Assembly (NCBI GenBank): GCA_903941105.1
Contig: CAJANL010000155.1
Location: 1 to 38,413 of the forward strand
DNA length: 38,413 nt
Direction: 5' to 3'
Source of the DNA: an uncultured Rhodospirillaceae bacterium
GTDB lineage: Bacteria; Pseudomonadota; Alphaproteobacteria; Rhodospirillales; Magnetospirillaceae
How positions within the stretch are numbered: position 1 is the first letter of the stretch; every line of letters begins with the position of its first letter. Shown here piece after piece: positions 8,236 through 15,454 of this stretch. The translations under genes were made by a program, and so were the position numbers. The notes beneath the pieces were generated by a model that saw nothing but the letters and a program-made list of their open reading frames with translations, was not told the DNA's origin and made no database searches.

Positions 8236-9147
8236 ATGGCCGCCGTCGAGCATCTCTACCGCAAAATGCTGCTGATCCGCCGCTTCGAGGAGCGGCTGCT
8301 CGACCTGTTCGCCGAGGGCAAGCTGTCGGGCACCACCCACACCTATGTCGGGCAGGAGCCCATCGCGGTGGCGGTGGCGGAACATCTGACCGCCGCCGAT
8401 CTGGTGTTCAGCAATCATCGTTGCCACGGTCACTATCTGGCGCTGACCGGCGACGCCCAGGGGCTGCTGGCCGAGATCATGGGCCGCCAGGGCGGCGTCT
8501 GTGGCGGGCGCGGGGGCAGCCAGCATCTGCATCGCGGCAACTTCTACTCCAACGGTATCCAGGGCGGCTTCATGCCCATCGCCGTCGGCATGGCGCTGGC
8601 CGAGAAGGCCAAGGGCAGCGGTGCCGTGGTGGTGGCCTTCGTCGGCGACGGCACTTTCGGCGAAGGCGCCGTCTACGAGGCACTCAACATGGCGGCGCTG
8701 TGGTCGGTGCCGCTGCTGGTGGTGGTCGAGAACAACCGCTATGCCCAGTCGACGCCCTCGGCGCTGGGGGTGGCCGGCTCGCTTTCCGATCGGGCACGGG
8801 CGTTCGGACTGTCGGCCGGCGACTGCGACGGCTGGGACGTGGCGGCGCTGGTCGCCCGCTTCGGCACGATCATCGGGCAAGTGCGGAGCGAGTGTCGCGC
8901 CCATGTGGAGGTGGTGGAGACCTACCGCCTCAATGCCCATTCCAAGGGTGACGACAGCCGCGACGCCGGCGAGGTGGCGGCTTTTCGTGACCGCGATCCC
9001 CTGCCGCATTGGGGCGAACGCCTGGAGCCCGCCCGCCGCGCCGCCCTCGACGCCGAGATCGAGGCGCGGTTGGCCGATGTCCTGGCCGAGGTCGAGGCGA
9101 TGCCCTTCGCCACTTTGCCCGCGATCGATTTGGCGGAGGCCGGCTGA
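8236..9147 (+). CDS. thiamine-diphosphate 2-oxoacid dehydrogenase E1 alpha subunit
   Basis: A 303-residue E1 alpha of the pyruvate/acetoin/branched-chain 2-oxoacid dehydrogenase family. It binds ThDP through the GDG-to-NN motif (G137-D138-G139 and N166-N167) and, with the beta chain, decarboxylates a 2-oxoacid and reductively acylates a lipoyl domain. The substrate-side motifs SNHRCHGHYLA and GRGGSQHLH are intact. No E2 core or E3 gene follows. Instead, after E1 beta comes a lipoyl-NeuD fusion, so this E1 probably serves glycan acylation and is not a housekeeping enzyme. The stop overlaps the next start by one base (TGATG). The oxoacid used cannot be read from sequence. Confidence 0.88.
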   Translation: MAAVEHLYRKMLLIRRFEERLLDLFAEGKLSGTTHTYVGQEPIAVAVAEHLTAADLVFSNHRCHGHYLALTGDAQGLLAEIMGRQGGVCGGRGGSQHLHRGNFYSNGIQGGFMPIAVGMALAEKAKGSGAVVVAFVGDGTFGEGAVYEALNMAALWSVPLLVVVENNRYAQSTPSALGVAGSLSDRARAFGLSAGDCDGWDVAALVARFGTIIGQVRSECRAHVEVVETYRLNAHSKGDDSRDAGEVAAFRDRDPLPHWGERLEPARRAALDAEIEARLADVLAEVEAMPFATLPAIDLAEAG

Positions 9148-10157
9148 TGCGGGTGGTCGAATCCCTCAACGCCGCCCTGCACCGGATGATGGCGGGCGAT
9201 CCCCGGGTGATGCTGATCGGCGAGGACCTGCTCGATCCCTATGGCGGCGCCTTCAAGGTGGCCAAGGGCCTGTCCACCACCTTTCCCGCCCAGGTCATCA
9301 CCACCCCCATCTCGGAGTCGGGGCTGGTCGGGGTGGCCATCGGCCTGTCCCTGCGCGGCTTCAAGCCGGTGGCCGAGATCATGTTCGGCGATTTCGTCAC
9401 CCTGGCGGTGGACCAGATCGTCAACCACGCCACCAAGTTCGCCTGGATGTTCGGCTCGGGCGAGCTGCCGCTGGTGGTGCGGGTTCCCATGGGCGGCTAT
9501 CGCGGCTATGGCCCCACCCACAGCCAGTCGCTGGAAGCGCTGTTCATGGCGGTGCCCGGGCTGACCGTGGCGGCGCCGTCGCACCTGCACGACGCCGGCC
9601 TGCTGCTGGAGCGTGCCACGCTGGCGACCGGCCGGCCGGTGCTGTTCGTCGAGAACAAGAGCCTCTATCCGGTGGAACTGGCCACCGGCGAGCGGGTGGG
9701 GCCGCTGGCCGCCCGCATCGTCGATCCGTCGCGGCCGTTCCCCACCGTGGTGCTCAGCGCCGCTCCCACCGAGCGGCCCGACGTCACCCTGGTGGCCTAT
9801 GGCGGCCTGGTGCCCATGGCGCTGAAGGCGGCGGTGGAGGTGATGATCGAGGACGAGATCCTGGTCGAGGTGGTGGTGCCGTCGCAACTGCGGCCGCTGC
9901 CCATGGACGACCTGCTGCCGTCGGCGACGGCCTCGGGCCGCGTCCTGGTGATCGAGGAGGGGCCGCGCCTGGGCGGCTGGTCGGGCCATGTGGCCGCCGA
10001 GCTGTCCGAGCGCCTGTTCGGCCGCCTGCGGGCACCGGTGGCGCGCATCGGCGCCCGTGACCTGCCCATTCCCAGCGCCAAACAGATGGAATCCCAGGTG
10101 TTGCCGGCGGTCGAGGACATCCTGGCCGGCATCCGTGCCCTGGCGGGGAGAAGCTGA
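9147..10157 (+). CDS. 2-oxoacid dehydrogenase E1 beta subunit
   Basis: A 336-residue transketolase-like E1 beta. The N-terminal pyrimidine-binding domain contains the ThDP-activating glutamate in the segment TPISESGLVGVAIG and the GDFVTLAVDQI helix. The C-terminal transketolase domain (about 200-330) ends in EGPRLGGWSGHVAAEL, typical of the family. It pairs with the preceding alpha chain as an alpha2beta2 tetramer. Translation is probably coupled, as its ATG shares a base with the alpha stop. The next gene starts two bases after its stop. A housekeeping PDH role is unlikely since the operon lacks E2 and E3. Confidence 0.9.
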   Translation: MRVVESLNAALHRMMAGDPRVMLIGEDLLDPYGGAFKVAKGLSTTFPAQVITTPISESGLVGVAIGLSLRGFKPVAEIMFGDFVTLAVDQIVNHATKFAWMFGSGELPLVVRVPMGGYRGYGPTHSQSLEALFMAVPGLTVAAPSHLHDAGLLLERATLATGRPVLFVENKSLYPVELATGERVGPLAARIVDPSRPFPTVVLSAAPTERPDVTLVAYGGLVPMALKAAVEVMIEDEILVEVVVPSQLRPLPMDDLLPSATASGRVLVIEEGPRLGGWSGHVAAELSERLFGRLRAPVARIGARDLPIPSAKQMESQVLPAVEDILAGIRALAGRS

Positions 10158-10159
10158 GC

Positions 10160-11275
10160 ATGCACGTCCAGACGGTTCCGCAGCTGGGGGTCAACGATGA
10201 CACCGTGCGCATCGCCCATTGGCTGGTGGCCGAGGGCGACCGGGTGGCGCCGGGCACCGCCATCGTCGAGGTCGAGACCACCAAGGCCGCCGTCGAGATT
10301 ACCGCCGAAGCCGGCGGGCTGGTGGTGTTCCTGGCCGCTCCGGGCGAGTCCCTGGCGGTGAGCGCCGCCCTGGCGCTGTTCGGCGACGATCTCGCCGCAT
10401 TGCAGGCCGAGCGCGACAGCCGCCGCGCTGCCCGCGCCGTCGAGGCCAAGGCCGCCGCCGCCGGTGGCGACGGCATGGCGACCAGGAAGGCCGAGCGGTT
10501 GGCCGCCGCGCACGGGCTCGACCTCGCCGAGGTGGCGGCGGGTGTCCAGGGCATCGTCCGCGAGGCCGATGTGGAACGCTTTCTGGCGCAGCGGGTTCTG
10601 GCCGCGCAACGCCCGCCGGCGATCTTCACCGCCCCCGCCGGCCGCAAGCCGGTGCTGATCTGGGGCGTCGGCAATGGTGCCGTCACCATGCACGAGGCGC
10701 TGTCGCTGGGGGAAGGCTACGCCGTAGCCGGCTTCATCGCCGACCGCCCGGTGGACCGCGCCCTCAAGGACGGCCTTCCCATCTATCCCGACAGCGTGCT
10801 GGCTGAACTGGCCGGTCGCGGACTGGCCGGCATCGGCCTCGCCATCACCTCCAGCGCCAAACGCCTCGAAGGCTGCCATCGCCTGATCGAGCTGGGCCTG
10901 GAGCCGCTGGTGGTGGTGCATCCGCGCGCCTGGGTGGCCCCCTCGGCGGTGGTGGGCCGCGGCTGCCACGTCAAGGCCGGCGCCGTGGTGGAGACCCGCG
11001 CCGAGGTCGGCATGGCCTGCCAGATCGACAACGGCGTCATCATCGCCCACGACACCCGCATCGGCGACGGCTGCCACATCGCCCCGGGCGCGGCGTTGGG
11101 CTCCAGCATCACGGTGGGCGAGGGCACCATCATCGGCATCGGCGCCTCGGTCGCCACCGATATCCATATCGGCGCCCACAGCATCGTGGTGGTGGGCAGC
11201 TCGGTCACCCGCGACGTTCCCGAGCGTTCGGTGGTCGAGGGCGTGCCGGGCCGGGCGATCGGCCGGCGGCGATGA
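10160..11275 (+). CDS. lipoyl domain / E3-binding domain / NeuD-PglD sugar acyltransferase fusion
   Basis: A 371-residue three-part protein. Residues 1-78 are an E2-type lipoyl domain with the modification lysine K42 in VETTKAAVE. Residues about 105-145 resemble a peripheral E1/E3-binding domain (ATRKAERLAAAHGLD, then GIVREADVERFL). Residues about 164-371 are a NeuD/PglD-type acyltransferase: an N-terminal Rossmann-like part (IWGVGNGAV) followed by a left-handed beta-helix of hexapeptide repeats with candidate catalytic base H297 in IIAHDTRIGDG. The normal E2 catalytic core is absent. It may take an acyl group from E1 on its lipoyl arm and pass it to a sugar amine or hydroxyl; that step is inference. 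Its stop overlaps the HAD gene start (ATGA). Confidence 0.88.
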   Translation: MHVQTVPQLGVNDDTVRIAHWLVAEGDRVAPGTAIVEVETTKAAVEITAEAGGLVVFLAAPGESLAVSAALALFGDDLAALQAERDSRRAARAVEAKAAAAGGDGMATRKAERLAAAHGLDLAEVAAGVQGIVREADVERFLAQRVLAAQRPPAIFTAPAGRKPVLIWGVGNGAVTMHEALSLGEGYAVAGFIADRPVDRALKDGLPIYPDSVLAELAGRGLAGIGLAITSSAKRLEGCHRLIELGLEPLVVVHPRAWVAPSAVVGRGCHVKAGAVVETRAEVGMACQIDNGVIIAHDTRIGDGCHIAPGAALGSSITVGEGTIIGIGASVATDIHIGAHSIVVVGSSVTRDVPERSVVEGVPGRAIGRRR

Positions 11276-11898
11276 CCCGCGCCCTTCTGCTCGACCTCGA
11301 CGGCACCCTGGCCGACAGCCTGCCGGTGATGCGCGCCGCCTATGGCGAGCTGTGCCGCGAGATGGGCTTCGAGGGCAGCGACGCCGAGTTCGACCTGCTC
11401 AACGGCCCGCCGCTGCTGGTCTGCGCCGCCATGCTGAAGCAGCGCCATGTCCTCGCCGCCGCCGCCGAGGACATGGTGCGGCGCTGGTTCGAGATCATCG
11501 AGGCCCGCTACTTGTCCTGCCGTCCCGCCCCCGGCGCGGCGGAACTGCTGGAGACGGCGGCCGCCCACGGCTGGAACCGATGTCTGGTGACCTCCAGCAG
11601 CCGCAAGCTGGCGGGAGCCTGGCTGCGTTCGGTGGGGTTCGAGACGCTGGTGCCGCTGCTGGTGGCCGGCGACGAGGTGCCGCGCGGCAAGCCCCATCCC
11701 GACGCCTATCTGGCGGCCCTGGCGCTGACCGGCGCCGAGGCGGGGCGCTCGCTGGCGGTGGAGGATTCCCCGGCCGGCGCAACGGCCGCCCTGGCGGCGG
11801 GGATTCCGACCCGCATGGTGGGAGCGGCGGCCTGTCCGCCCGGTGCGGCGGCCATCGCCGGCCTGGCGGCGCTGCTGCCCGAGGTGTCGGCGCCATGA
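11272..11898 (+). CDS. HAD-superfamily phosphatase
   Basis: A 208-residue HAD hydrolase with a helical cap (about residues 16-85). The motifs are complete: nucleophile D8 and D10 in LLDLDGT, VTSSSR as motif II, the lysine in RGKPHPDAY as motif III, and VEDSPAG as motif IV. Small HADs of this type remove phosphate from sugar phosphates or phosphoglycolate. In nonulosonic acid loci a HAD can dephosphorylate a 9-phosphate sugar made by a phosphate-accepting synthase, as in the Kdn pathway; this is a possibility and not shown. It overlaps both neighbours by four bases. Confidence 0.85.
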   Translation: MTRALLLDLDGTLADSLPVMRAAYGELCREMGFEGSDAEFDLLNGPPLLVCAAMLKQRHVLAAAAEDMVRRWFEIIEARYLSCRPAPGAAELLETAAAHGWNRCLVTSSSRKLAGAWLRSVGFETLVPLLVAGDEVPRGKPHPDAYLAALALTGAEAGRSLAVEDSPAGATAALAAGIPTRMVGAAACPPGAAAIAGLAALLPEVSAP

Positions 11899-12665
11899 TG
11901 ACGGTGATTCCCGTCGACGCCGCCCTGCGGCTCGAAGCGGTGGAGGCGCCGCCGCCGCCCTCCGCCGCCGTACAGGCCGAGATCGACCGCATCTGGGAGG
12001 CGGAACTGCGGCGCCGTCCGGAAATCTTCGACGGCACCATCCTGACCGTGCTCGCCCATGACGAGAGCAAGGTCACCGCCGGCCCCATCCCCTATCGCCG
12101 CCTGCTCGCCCAGGTGCGCGAGCCCGCCCTGGCGCCGGTGCTCGGCCTGCTGCCGCTGGCGGTGACCGGCATCGTGCTGTGTCGCGACGGGCTGGTGCTC
12201 GGCCTGCGCGGCGGCCGCCTGACCCAGGACCCCGGCCGCTGGGAGTATGCCCCCTCGGGCAGCGTCGACGCCTCGGCGCTGGAGCCGGACGGGCGCATCG
12301 ACGCTGCCGGACTGGTCCAGCGCGAGCTGCACGAGGAACTGGGGGTGCCGCCGTCGCTGGTGCGACAATGCCGCCTGCTGGCGCTGGCCTGGGACCAGTC
12401 CTATCCGGTGCTCGACCTGATCTACGGCATCAGCGTCGATATCGGCCGCGATGCGTTGCTGGCCGGCTTGCCCACCGGGGCCGAGGCCGAGCACGACCGC
12501 ATCGCGGTGGTGGCACCGGCGCGGCTGGCCGATTTTCTTGCGGCCGAGGGTGAACGGGCCGCCGGACCGACACTGGCGCTGGTGCCGCTGGCACTTGCCC
12601 ACGCCCGCACCGCCCACACCCGCACTGGCGATTCCGCGGATTGGGAGATAGACTCGCGGCCATGA
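11895..12665 (+). CDS. NUDIX hydrolase of nonulosonic acid operon
   Basis: A 256-residue protein with an extra N-terminal segment (about 1-90) and a C-terminal NUDIX domain. The Nudix box ends with the canonical QRELHEELGV, but the spacing from its glycine (SGSVDAS) to the REL motif is about seven residues longer than the classical pattern. NUDIX enzymes hydrolyse nucleoside diphosphates linked to another group, including nucleotide sugars. A NUDIX gene inside a PseI-type operon is unusual; it could clear a nucleotide sugar or process an intermediate. ATG 11895 gives an ATGA overlap with the HAD gene; ATG 11898 is an alternative. Its stop overlaps pseI. Confidence 0.8.
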   Translation: MMTVIPVDAALRLEAVEAPPPPSAAVQAEIDRIWEAELRRRPEIFDGTILTVLAHDESKVTAGPIPYRRLLAQVREPALAPVLGLLPLAVTGIVLCRDGLVLGLRGGRLTQDPGRWEYAPSGSVDASALEPDGRIDAAGLVQRELHEELGVPPSLVRQCRLLALAWDQSYPVLDLIYGISVDIGRDALLAGLPTGAEAEHDRIAVVAPARLADFLAAEGERAAGPTLALVPLALAHARTAHTRTGDSADWEIDSRP

Positions 12666-13732
12666 TCAAACAACTTCCCGCGGAGCCGGCCATCGCCGGC
12701 CGACCCATCGGCCCCGGCCATCCGCCCTATGTGCTGGCCGAGATGTCGGGCAACCACAACGGCGACATCCAGCGCGCCTTCCGCCTGCTCGAAGCCGCCA
12801 AGACGGCCGGCGCCGACGCGGTGAAGCTGCAGACCTACACCGCCGACACCATCACCATCGACCATGATGGCCCCGAGTTCGTCATCGCCGACGGGCTGTG
12901 GAAGGGGCGGCGGCTCTACGAGCTCTACCAGGAGGCCCACACCCCCTGGGAATGGCATGCGGCGCTGTTCGCCAAGGGGCGCGAGCTGGGGCTGACGGTG
13001 TTCTCGACGCCATTCGACCCCACCGCCGTCGACCTGCTGGAATCCCTGGGGGCGCCGGCCTACAAGGTGGCGTCCTGCGAACTGGTGGACCTGCCGCTGA
13101 TCCGCCGCATCGCCGCCACCGGCAAGCCGCTGGTGATGTCCACCGGCATGGCCCATCTCGGCGAGATCCAGGACGCGGTCACCGCCGCCCGCGAGGCCGG
13201 CGCCCGCGATATCGTGCTGCTGCATTGCGTCTCGGGCTATCCGACGCCGCCGGCCGATTCCAACCTGCGCACCATTCCCCACCTCGCCCAGGCCTTCGGC
13301 GTCCATGCCGGGCTGTCCGACCATTCGCTGGGGGTGGGCGTCGCGGTGGCCGGGGTGGCGCTGGGGGCGGTGCTGATCGAAAAGCATTTCACCCTGCGGC
13401 GCGCCGATGGCGGCCCCGACTGCGCCTTCTCCATGGAGCCCGAGGAACTGGCTTCGCTGGTGGAGTCCACCCGTACCGCCTGGCAGGCGCTGGGCCGTGT
13501 CAGCTATGACCTGGCGCCGTCGGAGCGCGGCAACCTGCAGTTCCGCCGCTCGCTGTATGCCGTGGCCGACATTGCCGAGGGCGAGACGCTCACCCATGCC
13601 AATGTGCGCTCGATCCGCCCCGGCCTGGGCCTGCCGCCCAAGCATCTCGATGAGGTGCTGGGCCGCGCCGCCACCCGGGCCATCCGTCGCGGCACACCCC
13701 TGGCCTGGGCGATGATCGGAACGGAGGCTTGA
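12662..13732 (+). CDS. pseI: pseudaminic acid synthase-type nonulosonate synthase (NeuB family)
   Basis: A 356-residue NeuB-family synthase that condenses phosphoenolpyruvate with a 6-carbon amino sugar to give a nonulosonic acid. The N-terminal TIM barrel (about 1-290) carries PseI-type motifs: AEMSGNHNGD, AVKLQTYTADTITID, VFSTPFDPTAVD, YKVASCE and SDHSLG, then EKHFTLRR. A C-terminal SAF/antifreeze-like domain follows (about 300-356). The PseI subtype is judged from DTITID and the GNHNGD region; exact product stereochemistry is not decided. ATG 12662 overlaps the NUDIX stop by four bases. Confidence 0.88.
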   Translation: MIKQLPAEPAIAGRPIGPGHPPYVLAEMSGNHNGDIQRAFRLLEAAKTAGADAVKLQTYTADTITIDHDGPEFVIADGLWKGRRLYELYQEAHTPWEWHAALFAKGRELGLTVFSTPFDPTAVDLLESLGAPAYKVASCELVDLPLIRRIAATGKPLVMSTGMAHLGEIQDAVTAAREAGARDIVLLHCVSGYPTPPADSNLRTIPHLAQAFGVHAGLSDHSLGVGVAVAGVALGAVLIEKHFTLRRADGGPDCAFSMEPEELASLVESTRTAWQALGRVSYDLAPSERGNLQFRRSLYAVADIAEGETLTHANVRSIRPGLGLPPKHLDEVLGRAATRAIRRGTPLAWAMIGTEA

Positions 13733-13734
13733 CC

Positions 13735-14481
13735 ATGGCACGCAACGGCGGACGCATCGTCGCCACCATCGAGGCCCGCATGACCTCAAGCCGGCTGCCG
13801 GGCAAGGTGCTGAAGCCCTGCCTGGGCCGTCCCATGCTCGAATTGATGATCGAGCGGGTGCGCCGGGCGCCCTCGCTGTCGGGCGTGGTGGTCTGCACCA
13901 CCACCAACCCCGCCGACGACCCGGTGGTGGAGCTGTGCGAGCGGCTGAAGGTCTGGTACTGGCGCGGCAGCGAGGAGGACGTGCTGCAACGGGTGCTGCA
14001 CGGCGCCCAGATGCACGGCATCGACACCATCGTCGAGCTGACCGGTGACTGCCCGCTGATCGACCCGGCGTTGATCGAAGAGACCATCTCGGCCTATCTG
14101 AAGGCCGGCGTCGATTATTGCTCGAACGCCCTGGTGCGCAGCTATCCCATCGGCATGGACACCCAGGTGTTCGCCACCAAGGTGCTGGCCGACGTGGACA
14201 GCCGCACCAAGGATCCGGTGGATCACGAACATGTCAGCCTCTATATCTACCGTCACCCCGAGCTGTATTCGCTGAAGGCGGTCGAGGCGCCGCCCGCCCT
14301 GCGCCTGCCCGAGATGCGCCTCACCCTCGACACCCCCGAGGACCTGGCGTTGATCACGGCGGTGTTCGAGCGGCTCGCTCCCACCAAGCCCGCCTTCGAT
14401 CTCGCCGACGTGCTCGCCGTGCTGGACAGCGAGCCGGCGCTGAAGGCGCTGAATGCCCATGTCCAGCACCGCTACGTCTAA
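13735..14481 (+). CDS. CMP-sugar / SpsF-like nucleotidylyltransferase
   Basis: A 248-residue cytidylyltransferase-like protein with the nucleotide-binding signature EARMTSSRLPGKVLKP, then VELTGDCPLIDP around the metal site. It resembles the SpsF/KdsB/NeuA group, which activates the nonulosonic acid with CMP. It follows the synthase and fits the CMP-activation step (PseF role). ATG 13735 is chosen over TTG 13729 because GGAGG lies at good spacing before it. The 3' end overlaps the oxidoreductase start by 29 bases. Whether it uses CTP and this sugar is inferred from position. Confidence 0.82.
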   Translation: MARNGGRIVATIEARMTSSRLPGKVLKPCLGRPMLELMIERVRRAPSLSGVVVCTTTNPADDPVVELCERLKVWYWRGSEEDVLQRVLHGAQMHGIDTIVELTGDCPLIDPALIEETISAYLKAGVDYCSNALVRSYPIGMDTQVFATKVLADVDSRTKDPVDHEHVSLYIYRHPELYSLKAVEAPPALRLPEMRLTLDTPEDLALITAVFERLAPTKPAFDLADVLAVLDSEPALKALNAHVQHRYV

Positions 14482-15454
14482 GCTGTCCGTCCTCATCGTC
14501 GGTTGCGGCCAGATTGCCGGCGGCTACGATGCCGACCACGACGACGCGCTGGTCCGCACCCATGCCAAGGCACTGACGCGGCACGGCGGCTTCCGGCTGG
14601 CGGCCTGCGTCGATCCCGATGCCGAGCGGCGCGGCGGCTTCCGCCGGCGCTGGGGCGTCGCCGAGGATTTCGCCGGGCTCGACGCCGTGGCGGAACGGCG
14701 CTTCGACCTCGCCTGCCTGTGCTCGCCGCCCGAATTCCATGCCGCCCAGCTGGACACCCTGCTGGCCATGGATGTGGGCATGGTGTTCTGCGAGAAGCCG
14801 CTGACCGCCGCCATCGCCGAGTCCCGCCGGCTGGTGGCCGCCTATGCCGCCAAGGGCCGGCCGCTGGCGGTCAACTACCTGCGGCGCTGGGATCCGGCGG
14901 TGGCCGAACTGGCGGCCGAGATCGCCGCCGGCCACTGGGGCGGCCTGCTGTCGGCCGAGGGGCTCTACACCAAGGGCATCTTCGCCAACGGCAGCCACCT
15001 GATCGACCTCGCGCATTGCCTGCTGGGGCCGCTGGCGCCGCGGGGAGTGACGCGGGTGGTCGCGGACTATCTGCCGCACGATCCCACCCTGGAGGGCTGG
15101 CTGCATACCGCCACCGGCGCGCCGCTGTATCTGCGGGCGGGCGACTGTCGCCGTTTCACCGTGTTCGAGCTGGACCTGCTGTTCGAGGCCGGCCGGGTCT
15201 CGTTCACCGAATCCGGCTTCACCATCCGCCGCCGCCGGGTGGTGCCCGACGCGCGCTTCGACGGCTACCGGGTGCTGGAGGCGGGCGAGTCGCGCCCCAC
15301 CGGGCTCGGCACCGCCATGCTCGACGCGGTGGGCAATCTCCATCGTCACCACCTTGCCGGCGAACCGCTGGCCTCGACCGGCGTCACCGCGCTGGCCGCC
15401 CACGACATCTGCGCCGCCTTGATGGGCATGGCCGACGACAGGAGGACACAATGA
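14453..15454 (+). CDS. Gfo/Idh/MocA-family sugar oxidoreductase
   Basis: A 333-residue NAD(P)-dependent oxidoreductase of the Gfo/Idh/MocA type. The N-terminal Rossmann domain begins VLIVGCGQIAGGYD and includes the conserved CEKPLT motif. The C-terminal alpha/beta domain includes NYLRRWDP and GSHLIDLAH. Members oxidise or reduce a sugar hydroxyl or ketone, often ahead of an aminotransferase, as here. In this operon it could create a keto-sugar for the following DegT enzyme. ATG 14453 overlaps the previous gene by 29 bases; ATG 14459 is possible. Its stop overlaps the aminotransferase start by four bases. Confidence 0.85.
   Translation: MPMSSTATSKLSVLIVGCGQIAGGYDADHDDALVRTHAKALTRHGGFRLAACVDPDAERRGGFRRRWGVAEDFAGLDAVAERRFDLACLCSPPEFHAAQLDTLLAMDVGMVFCEKPLTAAIAESRRLVAAYAAKGRPLAVNYLRRWDPAVAELAAEIAAGHWGGLLSAEGLYTKGIFANGSHLIDLAHCLLGPLAPRGVTRVVADYLPHDPTLEGWLHTATGAPLYLRAGDCRRFTVFELDLLFEAGRVSFTESGFTIRRRRVVPDARFDGYRVLEAGESRPTGLGTAMLDAVGNLHRHHLAGEPLASTGVTALAAHDICAALMGMADDRRTQ

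Noticed and set aside
8236-10157. Housekeeping pyruvate dehydrogenase operon
   Set aside because: No E2 catalytic core or E3 follows; the third gene is a lipoyl-NeuD fusion within a glycan operon.
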